Positions 1 through 8,970 of a DNA stretch of 64,000 nucleotides are shown one piece after another. This DNA comes from Clostridia bacterium (GTDB taxonomy: Bacteria; Bacillota; Clostridia; Acetivibrionales; STF1-152). Numbering within the stretch: position 1 is the first letter of the stretch; every line of letters starts with the position of its first letter. The DNA is taken from positions 33,164 through 97,163 of the forward strand of contig JANQLN010000057.1 of NCBI GenBank assembly GCA_028280575.1, read 5' to 3'. The notes under the pieces were generated by a model, which saw only the letters and a program-made list of their open reading frames with translations, ran no database searches and was not told the origin of the DNA. The translations under genes were made by a program, and so were the position numbers.

Positions 1-148
1 CAAGCTTGGGCCTGGGATTGAATCCACACGAGTATGAAACAGGTATGTGTGAACGTCTCAATGCCCTTTCAAAAACCCTCATCATATCAAGATGGGAAAT
101 AAATTTCACCTCTTTACCCCTGGCAAATACAGCTCTTAAATTGTACAA
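1..148 (-). CDS. TIGR03936/DUF2344 family protein, N-terminal fragment
   Basis: The reading frame runs off the left edge. It starts at a TTG five bases after a perfect GGAGGT, 20 bases downstream of the TIGR03960 radical SAM gene. The visible 49 residues include FISHLDMMRVFERALRR followed by a SxGFNPRPK motif, which is typical of the N-terminus of the DUF2344/TIGR03936 family. This family is usually encoded next to, or fused to, TIGR03960 proteins in Clostridia and often lies upstream of RNase E/G and ribosomal protein L21. Its biochemical role is not established. No methionine start is available nearby, so TTG is chosen from the ribosome-binding site. Confidence 0.85.
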   Translation of the reverse strand, partial: MYNLRAVFARGKEVKFISHLDMMRVFERALRRSHIPVSYSCGFNPRPKL

Positions 149-168
149 GATTTACCTCCGTTCTTCTT

Positions 169-2013
169 TTATCTGCATATTTCCGAATCAAAAACTGCTG
201 CTCCGCACCCGGAACAGATATCTTTACAGTTGCCGGTCAATTCACCTTTATAAGCTTTCTCCCGTTCTTTTACCAGAAATTTTTTTGATACTCCTATGTC
301 AATGTGGTCCCATGGCAATAATTCTTCACTGCTTCTCTTTCTGGACGTATAAAACGCCGGGTCTACACCTGACTCGTCAAAAGCTTCCAGCCATAGGCCG
401 TATCTAAAATGCTCATGCCAGGCGTCAAATTTACATCCTTTTTTCCATGCCTTCAGCAAAACCTTGCCTGTCCGCCTGTCACCTCTTGCAAATACGGCTT
501 CAAGCATGCTAAGCTCCGGATCATGCCAGTTATAACTAATATATTTGCTTCTCAATCTGTCTTTTAAATATTCCTGTTTGTCTCTTATTAATAATATATT
601 ATCCTGTACTTCCCATTGGAACGGTGTAAAAACCTTTGGTATGAAACAGGAAGTACTCACCGTTATATTTAATCTGCGATTTGGTTTTCCCTTAACCTCA
701 CGATATGCATCCAATACTTTAAATACAAGGTCCACAATCCCATCAACATCATCCATGGTTTCACCGGGCAATCCCAGCATGAAATATAATTTTATATTAT
801 TCCAACCGCCTTGGAATGCCATTTTAACCGACTTTATCAGGTCTTCTTCCGTCACTCCCTTATTAATTACATTCCTCAATCTTTGAGTTCCTGCTTCAGG
901 AGCAAAAGTAAGTCCGCTTTTCCTTACCTTGCTTGCTTTTTCCATTAGATCAAGTGAAAATGAATCTATTCTTAAAGAGGGAAGTGAAAGGTTCACTCTA
1001 TTTTTCTCTGTTTCTCCGACAAGCCCGCCGGTCAGCTTCTCTATTTCAGAATAATCACTTGTACTTAAGGATACAAGTGATATTTCTTCATAACCCGTAC
1101 TTTCAATTGTTTTGCCTGCAATATCCATAAGCCTGCCGCTGCTTCTTTCCCTTACAGGCCGGTATACAAATCCTGCCTGGCAAAACCTGCATCCCCTGAT
1201 GCATCCCCTGTATAGCTCCAGCATAGCCCTGTTGTGTACAATATCAATATAAGGTACAATAACATCTTCAGGAAAAAAAGATGTATCCAGATCGTGTACA
1301 ATTCTTTTCCTTATCTTTTCAGGAAAGGCACTGTCAACAGGCATGAATGATTTCAATGTCATGTCACCATTATACCGGGGCAAATACAACGAGGGCACAT
1401 AAATACCTTCAATTCCTGCAATGCTCTTTAAAAATCCCTGTTTAGACTCATTACTTCCTCTCCAAACCATATACCTGTCCAGCAGTTCATTTATAACATT
1501 TTCTCCCTCTCCAATAATAAAAAAGTCCACAAAATCGGCCAAAGGCTCCGGATTATAAGCACATGGCCCGCCTGCACATACAAATGGATGCTCTTCTCCC
1601 CTATCAGCTGCTAAAACGGGAACCCTGCCCAAATCCAACATATTTAAAATATTAGTATAACTCATTTCATATTGAAGGGTAAATCCTATAATATCGAAAA
1701 TATTTAAAGGGTCTTTCGTTTCAAGAGAAAACAGGGGTAAATCATTTTCCCTCATTTTATCCTCCATGTCTGTCCATGGAGAAAAAAAACGTTCACAGTA
1801 AGTGTCATCTCTTTTATTTATTAAATGATATAATATTTTCATACCAAGATGGGACATACCTATTTCATACACATCTGGAAAGCAAAATGCAAACCTGGCG
1901 GGAATATTCTTTGGGTCTTTTTTCACCATATTCCATTCATTCCCAGCATACCTTGCAGGCTTCTCAACAGACATTAAAATTTTATTACTTAAGCCAACTG
2001 CCAAGCTTTTCAT
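169..2013 (-). CDS. TIGR03960 family B12-binding-like radical SAM protein
   Basis: The 614-residue protein has a B12-binding-like N-terminal half (ARFAFCFPDVYEIGMSHLG near residue 40, GGPCAYNPEPLADF near residue 150) and a radical SAM core with the CxxxCxxC cluster motif in RGCIRGCRFCQAGF near residue 270. The length and sequence match the TIGR03960 family, a conserved clostridial protein of unknown substrate. The partial TIGR03936 gene follows 20 bases downstream on the same strand, the usual partner. The family has often been linked to tRNA or ribosome modification by its neighbours, but that is inference. The upstream start region is not decisive; ATG at 2013 is the longest reasonable start. 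Confidence 0.9.
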   Translation of the reverse strand: MKSLAVGLSNKILMSVEKPARYAGNEWNMVKKDPKNIPARFAFCFPDVYEIGMSHLGMKILYHLINKRDDTYCERFFSPWTDMEDKMRENDLPLFSLETKDPLNIFDIIGFTLQYEMSYTNILNMLDLGRVPVLAADRGEEHPFVCAGGPCAYNPEPLADFVDFFIIGEGENVINELLDRYMVWRGSNESKQGFLKSIAGIEGIYVPSLYLPRYNGDMTLKSFMPVDSAFPEKIRKRIVHDLDTSFFPEDVIVPYIDIVHNRAMLELYRGCIRGCRFCQAGFVYRPVRERSSGRLMDIAGKTIESTGYEEISLVSLSTSDYSEIEKLTGGLVGETEKNRVNLSLPSLRIDSFSLDLMEKASKVRKSGLTFAPEAGTQRLRNVINKGVTEEDLIKSVKMAFQGGWNNIKLYFMLGLPGETMDDVDGIVDLVFKVLDAYREVKGKPNRRLNITVSTSCFIPKVFTPFQWEVQDNILLIRDKQEYLKDRLRSKYISYNWHDPELSMLEAVFARGDRRTGKVLLKAWKKGCKFDAWHEHFRYGLWLEAFDESGVDPAFYTSRKRSSEELLPWDHIDIGVSKKFLVKEREKAYKGELTGNCKDICSGCGAAVFDSEICR

Positions 2014-2123
2014 CCTTTCAAAATCATCCTTAATAATGGGAAGGCCATCCTCCCATTACTGTATATACACCAGCAATTAATAATTGCCTATTCTCCATTC
2101 TTTATATTTTACCACAAAAAGAA

Positions 2124-2162
2124 TATCCCGTTCAACATGCTTTTGGCATATTAAACGGGATA
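2124..2162 (-). terminator. Probable intrinsic terminator for the GH95 gene
   Basis: A nine-base inverted repeat (TATCCCGTT/AACGGGATA) with a nested ATGC/GCAT stem lies downstream of the GH95-like gene. Read on the minus strand, it is followed by a T-rich stretch (ATTCTTTTTG). It lies 150 bases past the stop codon at 2315; the rest of 2014-2314 shows no gene. Confidence 0.65.
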
Positions 2163-2314
2163 CTCCCCCTGTCTCCCCCTATAACCGAACAAACAATCCA
2201 TTTTGTCTAATAATATTATACTATCCATTTTGTCGCATGTCAAGCGTTTTAAAAAAACTGAAAAGTTGTTCTAAGTATAAGCATAAAGATTTTTATTCCT
2301 TATGCTTTATACTA

Positions 2315-4597
2315 TTATGCCTCATATATAATACACTTTTCATCTCTATTAATACCTATTTTCAAATTCTCTCCAATTTCACAATCAATAATCGTCTTTT
2401 GTCCGCTTTTCCCAATAGTTAAAACCCTTTTATCAAAACAATTTTCAATTATGTATTCAGCACTCTTCGAAGTCTCTAAACTTATTGAAATAAGCTTGCC
2501 TGACTTCATTTTTGCAGAAACCTTTATACCATTCCATCCTCTGAAATTTTTAAAACTTACATCCCCCTTTTTCCATTCCTCAGGTATGGCTGGGAAAACC
2601 TTTATTACTCCTTGGTCAGTCTTTAAAAGCATTTCCTGCAATGCATCTGCTGCACACATATTAGCCTCAAGTGTAAATGGTCTATAATGCAAACTGGATA
2701 CTCCTCTTTTTTTATAATCACCATTAATATGGAAACCGTTAGGGGAACAAAAATTCTCCCAAAAGAGCTTCAGCTGATAGGCAGCGCCTTCTCCATTACC
2801 CTGTACCCCATAGAATTGTGCCATCCATGGAAATGAAAAACCTACCCACAATCCTGATCCTAATAATTCTAGATTGCTCACTGTTGCATCTATAATTTCC
2901 TTATCCTTTTTATTGTTATCATATGAAAGCAGTCTTAAAGGATAAATCCCCATAGCATGAGAATGATGTCTGTGACTCTCCTTTAGTTCTTCATTTTCAT
3001 TTAACATCAATACCTTGTGTTCATTTACTGCCATTTCGTCTAATTTATTAAGGACTTTATCCCATTTAGAATATTCATCATATCCTAAAGTTTTTGCCAT
3101 TTCTCCAAGGGTCTTAAAAAGGTAAATTAGAAGTGCCTGGTCATAATTACTGTTTGGTGTAAGCCATGCCTCAAGTTCATCATCATGTATTTCTGGTGAA
3201 GAAGATAATGGCAGCTTCAATTTCCCATTTTCGTCTTTTTCTAACCACCTTGTAATACAAATAGCAGTTTTCTTAAAGTATGGATATGCTTTTTGTTCTA
3301 AAAATTTATCATCCCCAGTATAACGCCAATATAGTTCAAAGTTCTGGCATAGCCATATTTGATTAGTAAGTGTCAAGGAATACATAGGCCATCCCCCAAG
3401 AGGTTTGCCCTTAATTGTCATAACTGATGGTAAACATAGTCCTTTTGAATCAAAAAAAGTATTTGCGAATTCTCTTGCCTCCGGCACCAGATTCCATAAA
3501 AAATCTATAAAGCTTTCTCCTTCTTCCAAGTGATTAGCCTTAAAATAATGACAATAACTCATTTGTGTATTTAAGTCATTGTGGTAATCTCCCTTCCATG
3601 GCGGCAAATTACCTTCATCCGCTGTCCACACACCCTGAAGCGGCATAGGTGGAGCACCCTTTCTAGAGCATGATCCAAAAAGATAGTTTGTTAGATACCA
3701 CTGTTTTTCAAACATTTTGTCCGGAAGGCTTATAGAGCTTTTCTCCCAAAAGTTTTTCCACCATTCACAATGGGTTGCCATCATATTTTCATACCCTTTG
3801 CTCATTGCTTCCTTTATTATTTTCTTACTCTGTTTTACCCAATCTTCTTCTTCATTACCGCACCCTATATAAAATAGTATATCTTTTCCAGATTTAAACT
3901 CATTTTCTAATGTAAATACTCCATATTCAAAATCCTCTGCTGTTTTCTGAACAAACCATTTTAGATTATTTTCTTCAAACCATTCTTTATGTGGATAGCA
4001 TAATTTATCTAGAGAACCTACGGAAATATTTCTTTCAACAGATCCTTCATCTTGTCTTTCTTCACCTATAACACCAAATGCAGGCATAACTATAGTTATT
4101 TCAGGGATAACAATATTCCCTTCAATTCTTATCCATCCAATTTTCTTTTCAGAATGGAGGTAAGTTTTTACATTAATACACCCATTACTAAAATATAAAT
4201 CGACCTGTGCCATAGCCTTATCTAATTTTAAGCTACTTTTTATTTGTTCTGGTTTTTCAGCAAAGTTTAACTCTAACCGTCCTGCAGGAATTTTCGTAGG
4301 AGTAGGATTGCTATAACAATTATCAAAGTTTTTTCTAATTTTATCCTGGTTTTGTTCCCTTACAAGTTCTATAAGCTTTTTATAATTAAAATCCTTACTT
4401 AAAGTTTCTTTTGCAGAACGGTTGTCCCATAGATCTGCCCTGTCCAAACTAAATTTTAATGGATGTCCATCTCCCCATACAAGGCATCCCAAAAGGCCGT
4501 TCCCCAATGGAAGCCCTTCATCCCACTTAGAAATTGATTCTTCAAAGTATAAATCACAATATGGTTTTGGTAAACAATTTATTTCATCAATATTCAC
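2315..4597 (-). CDS. Glycoside hydrolase family 95-like protein (alpha-L-fucosidase/galactosidase type)
   Basis: The 760-residue protein starts at GTG, seven bases after GGAGG. The N-terminus shows the GH95 beta-domain signature (WDEGLPLGNGLLGCLVWGD, near residue 25). The catalytic (alpha/alpha)6 barrel region includes WKGDYHNDLNTQMSYC near residue 340, GGWPMYSLTLTNQIW near residue 405 and SSPEIHDDE near residue 470. The family hydrolyses terminal alpha-L-fucose or alpha-L-galactose by inversion. No signal peptide is seen, so the enzyme is probably cytoplasmic and acts on imported oligosaccharides. In my alignment by eye, one of the two Asn residues that assist the base in characterised GH95 enzymes is Asp here. 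A distant sulfatase (8971-10422) could act on the same kind of glycan. Confidence 0.82.
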   Translation of the reverse strand: MNIDEINCLPKPYCDLYFEESISKWDEGLPLGNGLLGCLVWGDGHPLKFSLDRADLWDNRSAKETLSKDFNYKKLIELVREQNQDKIRKNFDNCYSNPTPTKIPAGRLELNFAEKPEQIKSSLKLDKAMAQVDLYFSNGCINVKTYLHSEKKIGWIRIEGNIVIPEITIVMPAFGVIGEERQDEGSVERNISVGSLDKLCYPHKEWFEENNLKWFVQKTAEDFEYGVFTLENEFKSGKDILFYIGCGNEEEDWVKQSKKIIKEAMSKGYENMMATHCEWWKNFWEKSSISLPDKMFEKQWYLTNYLFGSCSRKGAPPMPLQGVWTADEGNLPPWKGDYHNDLNTQMSYCHYFKANHLEEGESFIDFLWNLVPEAREFANTFFDSKGLCLPSVMTIKGKPLGGWPMYSLTLTNQIWLCQNFELYWRYTGDDKFLEQKAYPYFKKTAICITRWLEKDENGKLKLPLSSSPEIHDDELEAWLTPNSNYDQALLIYLFKTLGEMAKTLGYDEYSKWDKVLNKLDEMAVNEHKVLMLNENEELKESHRHHSHAMGIYPLRLLSYDNNKKDKEIIDATVSNLELLGSGLWVGFSFPWMAQFYGVQGNGEGAAYQLKLFWENFCSPNGFHINGDYKKRGVSSLHYRPFTLEANMCAADALQEMLLKTDQGVIKVFPAIPEEWKKGDVSFKNFRGWNGIKVSAKMKSGKLISISLETSKSAEYIIENCFDKRVLTIGKSGQKTIIDCEIGENLKIGINRDEKCIIYEA

Positions 4598-4707
4598 TAA
4601 TAATCCTCCTTATACTGCTTTGCTATATAACAATTTTAGATTATATTATTATTTTATAACATAATACTTAAGGGAACAATTATATAAACATATAAACAAT
4701 AAAATTT

Positions 4708-4896
4708 TTACTCAACAAGTTTATCAATAAATTTTTCATATTTGCCATCATTGGCTACCTGATTTTAATAAAACTCTTCAACTACCCTATATAAATTAAA
4801 ATCAGCATTAAACACCTTGTTTTTTCGAAAAATTAACTTCATGTGCCTAAATACCATCCTCAATTTTGAATCAAGTTTCTTATTATTATCATACAT
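4708..4896 (-). pseudogene. Short decayed reading frame, unknown
   Basis: On the minus strand an ATG-started frame (MYDNNKKLDSKLRMVF...) runs 43 codons to a TAA and then continues in frame for 18 more coding-like codons (NQVANDGKYEKFIDKLVE) to a second stop. The composition (charged, amphipathic) looks like a protein remnant, but I do not recognise the family. No ribosome-binding site is evident. It lies in the 505-base gap 4598-5102, whose other visible feature is the hairpin at 4965. Confidence 0.3.
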
Positions 4897-4964
4897 GATT
4901 CATTAAGTTATTTTCAATAGATATTTCTACTTTTCTTTTAAACAGAAGTTAAGCGCCTCACCAC

Positions 4965-4989
4965 GGCTGATCGGAAAAATCAGCCTTTT
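4965..4989 (+). terminator. Terminator-like hairpin before the ABC exporter island
   Basis: A perfect seven-base stem (GGCTGAT/ATCAGCC) with a seven-base loop is followed by only four T residues. It marks the left edge of the GC-richer island. No plus-strand gene ends just upstream, so it may be a leftover from the donor locus or a leader structure of the 5103 operon. Confidence 0.4.
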
Positions 4990-5102
4990 GACGTAATTGT
5001 ATATACATATGCAGTCGGATTGATTATGGGCCGGCCAATGATAAGATTAAAATAAGCTTTTTTAAAGCAGGGAAGATGGTCAAGCAGGAGGGGGAGCAAT
5101 GA

Positions 5103-6017
5103 ATGAAAAGTGTAATTAAGGTCAGTGATTTTCGAAAAAACTATGGTCAGCTCCAGGCGGTAAAGGGTATTAGTTTTGAAGTAGAACGGGGCGAAATTTT
5201 TGGACTTCTCGGTCCGAATGGTGCCGGTAAAACCAGTATCCTTGAATGCCTAGAGGGTTTACGAATACCGGATGGTGGTTCAATTCAGGTTTTGGGTTTG
5301 AATCCGGCCGGCCAGGCTGAACAGTTATATAATCAGATCGGGGTGCAGCTGCAAAGTGCTGGCCTGCCTGATAATTTGCGGGTCGATGAGGCAATGAAGT
5401 TCTTTTGCGCCTATCACCGGGTATCCCCTCGTTATGACCTGCTTGATCGTTTAGGTCTAACTGCCAAAAGGAATGCCCCGTATTTTCAGCTTTCCTTGGG
5501 TCAACAACGTCGGCTGCTCCTGTCTCTGGCCGTTGCCCATAATCCGGCGGTGCTCTTGCTGGATGAGCCGACAGCGGGGCTTGATGTTGCGGCCCGGGTT
5601 GAACTGCATCAAATGGTTAAGGAGATGCAAGCCGTCGGTACGACGATTATTCTGGCTACCCATGATATGGCCGAAGCTGAAGAACTGGCGGACCGGGTGG
5701 CGATCTTACTGGGAGGAGAGATAGCAGCTGCGGGTACTCCCCTTGAACTAAGGGCAACCGGGGCCGGCCTGACCAAAGTTTTGGTCCGGACCGAAACGGC
5801 TTGCCTGTCTGATACCGGTCTGACTTGGCCGGGGGTAAAGCAGCATATTACCAAAGGTGAGTATAATATTTTTTATAGCAGTGATATCGCTCCTACCCTT
5901 TCGGCAGTAATCGGTTACATTGCCGTCCAACAAGACAGCTTGATTGATTTGAGGGTTGAATGCCCTTCGCTGGAAGACCGGTTTCTAGAAATCACCAATA
6001 CAGGAGGTAGTGAGTAA
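5103..6017 (+). CDS. ABC transporter ATP-binding protein (CcmA/DrrA-like exporter type)
   Basis: The 304-residue ATPase has Walker A GPNGAGKT at residues 37-44, the signature LSLGQQ at 130-135, Walker B VLLLDEP at 150-156 and the switch histidine at 187. A C-terminal extension of about 90 residues is typical of ABC-2 drug, lipid or peptide exporters. An AGGAGGGGGAG site six bases upstream supports ATG 5103; the earlier ATG at 5099 is out of frame and closes quickly. The stop overlaps the permease start (TAATG). The four-gene order ATPase-permease-regulator-kinase recalls B. subtilis yvfRS-yvfUT, where the exporter is controlled by its own two-component system. The substrate is unknown. Codon use is GC-richer than in neighbouring regions. 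Confidence 0.92.
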   Translation: MKSVIKVSDFRKNYGQLQAVKGISFEVERGEIFGLLGPNGAGKTSILECLEGLRIPDGGSIQVLGLNPAGQAEQLYNQIGVQLQSAGLPDNLRVDEAMKFFCAYHRVSPRYDLLDRLGLTAKRNAPYFQLSLGQQRRLLLSLAVAHNPAVLLLDEPTAGLDVAARVELHQMVKEMQAVGTTIILATHDMAEAEELADRVAILLGGEIAAAGTPLELRATGAGLTKVLVRTETACLSDTGLTWPGVKQHITKGEYNIFYSSDIAPTLSAVIGYIAVQQDSLIDLRVECPSLEDRFLEITNTGGSE

Positions 6018-6826
6018 TGAATGCATTTCTAAATCATTTTTTATTTGAATTTAAGACTGGTATCCGCAATAAGACATTGCTGTTAATGAACTATTTGTTT
6101 CCATTCGGTTTTTACTTAATGCTCGGGGTTTTGATGACCGAGATTTATCCTTTTTTCCGCGAGGTGATGATTTCGTCAATGGTGACTTTTGCGATTATTG
6201 CCGCGGCCTTGCTGGGATTACCGGATCCGCTGGTAACAGCCCGGGAAGCCGGAATTTTTCGCAGCTATAAGATTAACGGTATACCAGCCCGTTCGATCTT
6301 ATTGATCCCGGTTTTGACCACTATTTTTCATCTGTTGATAATGGCAGTTGTCATCATAAGTACAGCTCCGCTTTTTTTTGCCGCACCACTACCGGTAAAT
6401 TGGCCGGTTTTCTTTTTAATCTTCTTGCTGGCCGCTTTTGCCTGTTCCGGGCTCGGGGTCTTGATCGGGGTGATTTCGTCCAGTTCGCGGATGACAGTGT
6501 TATGGTCACAGATTATTTTTATTCCATCAATGATGCTGAGCGGATTGGTAATGCCGCTGGAAATTTTACCTGAAGTAATGCGTAGAGTCGCCCAATTGTT
6601 ACCGGCAACTCATGCAATCAATGCCTTCCGTGGATTGACCCAGCAGTTGAGCGTTGATTTTAATCCGATTGCCTCAATCCTCATCCTGCTGACCGGGGGG
6701 TTATTGGCCTTTTTTCTAGCCCTATACCTCTTTAACTGGGATCAGCGTAACCCGGTAACTAAGCATCGCTATTTAGCAATACTGGCCCTGCTCCCTTATC
6801 TGATTGGAGTATTCCTGTTTTCGTAA
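6017..6826 (+). CDS. ABC-2 type transporter permease
   Basis: The 269-residue protein has about six hydrophobic segments. The family-typical C-terminal part is SRMTVLWSQIIFIPSMMLSG followed by PLEILPEVMRRVAQLLPATHAINAF. The start codon overlaps the stop of the ATPase gene by one base, which implies translational coupling. With the ATPase dimer it would form an exporter in the cytoplasmic membrane. Homologues (YvfS, LinF/NatB-like) export antimicrobials or mediate drug resistance, but nothing here identifies the substrate. Confidence 0.9.
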   Translation: MNAFLNHFLFEFKTGIRNKTLLLMNYLFPFGFYLMLGVLMTEIYPFFREVMISSMVTFAIIAAALLGLPDPLVTAREAGIFRSYKINGIPARSILLIPVLTTIFHLLIMAVVIISTAPLFFAAPLPVNWPVFFLIFLLAAFACSGLGVLIGVISSSSRMTVLWSQIIFIPSMMLSGLVMPLEILPEVMRRVAQLLPATHAINAFRGLTQQLSVDFNPIASILILLTGGLLAFFLALYLFNWDQRNPVTKHRYLAILALLPYLIGVFLFS

Positions 6827-6917
6827 CAATAAGGTCACCAGTTGGCAATCAAAGGGGTGCTTTGTGATATAATGGAGAGAGAAATTGAAGGACAGCAATA
6901 AAAAAGGGAGCGATAGT

Positions 6918-7565
6918 ATGTCTGAACAACTGGTCCGATTGCTGATCGTTGATGATCACCCCTTTTTCCGCCAGGGAGTCAGCTTGTTTCTGGATGGTGT
7001 TGAGTGGGTGGAAGTGGTTGGTGACGCCGCTAACGGGAAGGAAGCCCTCAATATTTTGCATTATCAACCGGTCGATTTGGTTTTAATGGATTTGCAGATG
7101 CCGCAGATAAACGGCATTGAAACGACCAGACAGATCCTGGAACAATGGCCGACGGTAAAAGTGCTGGTCTTAACCAGCTTTAACACCTGGGATCAGGTTT
7201 ATCAGGCCCTGCAAGCCGGGGCAAGCGGGTATTTGCTTAAAAATGCCAAACCAGAGCAATTGCTCGCTGCAATCAGGGCAGTTGCCGCTGGCGGAAGTTA
7301 TTTGGGGACACATCTTGCCCGGGAACTGCTGGAAAGGGTAACGCGTGATCCGGCAGAAGAGAGTCAAGGATTATCACCCTTGACCGAGCGGGAAGTTGAT
7401 GTACTGAAATTAATCGGTCGTGGACTGGGGAATAAAGAGATTGCCGGAGAATTATTCCTGAGTGTGAAGACTGTTAAGACCCATATCGCCAATATATTTA
7501 CCAAGCTGGAACTAAGCAACAGGACACAAGCAGCGATTTATGCTATTCGTCACGGTATGGTTTAG
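6918..7565 (+). CDS. NarL/LuxR-family response regulator
   Basis: The 215-residue regulator has a receiver domain (residues 1-125; acidic pocket DD at 12-13, phosphoacceptor Asp58 in VLMD, Lys near 108) and a LuxR-type helix-turn-helix (LTEREVDVLKLIGRGLGNKEI, then SVKTVKTHIANIFTKL) at about 150-213. ATG 6918 follows AAGGGAGCG. A TTG at 6885 would add 11 residues but has a weaker ribosome-binding site. The histidine kinase begins nine bases downstream. It probably activates the upstream exporter operon. Confidence 0.92.
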   Translation: MSEQLVRLLIVDDHPFFRQGVSLFLDGVEWVEVVGDAANGKEALNILHYQPVDLVLMDLQMPQINGIETTRQILEQWPTVKVLVLTSFNTWDQVYQALQAGASGYLLKNAKPEQLLAAIRAVAAGGSYLGTHLARELLERVTRDPAEESQGLSPLTEREVDVLKLIGRGLGNKEIAGELFLSVKTVKTHIANIFTKLELSNRTQAAIYAIRHGMV

Positions 7566-7574
7566 GGGGGAATA

Positions 7575-8741
7575 ATGAATAAAAATCGATTGAAGGAAAC
7601 AACCCGGGACAGGATTGATTTAAATTCCGGGGAAGCCAGCTATTTTAAAAGCTTGGTGATCAGTTCGTTATTAGGCTTTTCTTTTGGGATAATCGTACTG
7701 AGCCTGGTCCTCCTGGGTGGGGAAAGACCTGCATTGTTCCTCTTTACAATTCCTGTTTTTTGCGGAGTTTTATCAGGAGTAGCCGGTATGAGTAGTGATT
7801 TCCTCGACCGGCAGTTGTCGAAACGGGGAATGGAAGGCCCGCTGAAACGCCGATTGCTCAGCTTTGGGAGCAGCTTGTTGCTAGTTCTGGTAATCACAGT
7901 TTTTTTAAGCAGCAATTTTATAGGTCTTTTCTATGCCAGGCAGGAAAGAATGCTCTGGGGTATTTTGGGGGGAGTTATCTTTGGGGCGGTAGTAGTGGTA
8001 GTGGAGTATAATTACTGGAAACTAAAGCAAAAGATGTTGGTTTTGCAATTAGAAAACAAGTACCTGGAAGAGCTGGCCAGCAAGGATATGATCCTGAAAG
8101 AAGCCACTAAAAAGCTGGTCTTGACCCGGGAAAGAAACCGGATGGCCCGGGAACTCCATGACTCAATTTGCCAGGGGATGCACGGAATAATCTACTGTAT
8201 CAGTTCATTACGCCAGCAGTTAAAGCGGAGCGAGGGGCAGGAAGACAAGCTGATTGAAATCATCGACCAGTTGGAAAAAACGGCGGAAGGGAGCATGGGG
8301 GAACTTCGCTCCATGATCAAAGAGTTAAAACCTGCTTTGCTGGAAAAAAACAGTCTGGGAGAAGCCCTGTACAGCCACTGTCAATTATTTTCCCGCCGTC
8401 AGCAAATTCAGGTTGAGCTGGAGTTGTCCGAAATCGAATTTCTTTCCCCAGAGCAGGAATTTGCTATTTTCCGAATAATCCAGGAAGCCCTGGCCAATGT
8501 TCAAAAACATGCTGGGGCCAGCCGGATCGATATAACCTTGCACCGGGAAGTGACAAGTGAGCAAAAGGCCAGGGCAGTTTTGACGGTTAAAGATAATGGC
8601 CGGGGTTTTGACCTGAAGCAGGTACTAAAGGGGAATGGCCTTGACAATATGGCGCTGCGGAGTCAAGAAAGCGGAGGGATTTTTGATTTATTTGCTGCTC
8701 CGGGGAAAGGGACAGTGCTCAGAGTCATTTTTAATCAATAG
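7575..8741 (+). CDS. Sensor histidine kinase (HisKA_3 type)
   Basis: The 388-residue membrane kinase has roughly four hydrophobic segments (about residues 26-48, 51-72, 94-118, 126-145), a short coiled linker, the HisKA_3 phosphoacceptor motif RELHDSICQG with His195, and a HATPase_c domain containing DNGRGFDL. It lacks a large extracellular domain, so it may sense membrane stress or a ligand within the bilayer, as LiaS and DesK-like kinases do. A GGGGGG ribosome-binding site precedes the ATG. It is the last gene of the island; no clear terminator follows. Confidence 0.92.
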   Translation: MNKNRLKETTRDRIDLNSGEASYFKSLVISSLLGFSFGIIVLSLVLLGGERPALFLFTIPVFCGVLSGVAGMSSDFLDRQLSKRGMEGPLKRRLLSFGSSLLLVLVITVFLSSNFIGLFYARQERMLWGILGGVIFGAVVVVVEYNYWKLKQKMLVLQLENKYLEELASKDMILKEATKKLVLTRERNRMARELHDSICQGMHGIIYCISSLRQQLKRSEGQEDKLIEIIDQLEKTAEGSMGELRSMIKELKPALLEKNSLGEALYSHCQLFSRRQQIQVELELSEIEFLSPEQEFAIFRIIQEALANVQKHAGASRIDITLHREVTSEQKARAVLTVKDNGRGFDLKQVLKGNGLDNMALRSQESGGIFDLFAAPGKGTVLRVIFNQ

Positions 8742-8911
8742 GCAGTAAAAGCTGTGGATTTAAAAGTTTTACAAAGTAAATTAAATATGTTAAAATATAT
8801 ATCATATATAGCATTATCAACTGCTATATTTGTTTGTAGGTTTGCCTTGAAGGATTTTTCCACAGGACAGCCGGAAGGTTTTAGCAATGGATTTTTTTCG
8901 TGGGAACATAA

Positions 8912-8943
8912 TTGACAGACGGTTAAAACAGCTGCATATGCAG
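8912..8943 (+). promoter_or_regulatory. Candidate promoter and palindromic site upstream of the sulfatase
   Basis: TTGACA (8912-8917) is followed after 17 bases by CATATG (8935-8940), a weak -10 match. A perfect 12-base palindrome CTGCATATGCAG (8932-8943) covers the -10 and could be an operator. This is inference from sequence only. Confidence 0.35.
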
Positions 8944-8970
8944 TATTAAATTAACATGAAGGGGTTTAAA

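Noticed and set aside
5473..5724. Overlapping frame inside the exporter ATPase gene
   Set aside because: It is a frame-shifted shadow of the conserved ATPase core in GC-rich DNA.
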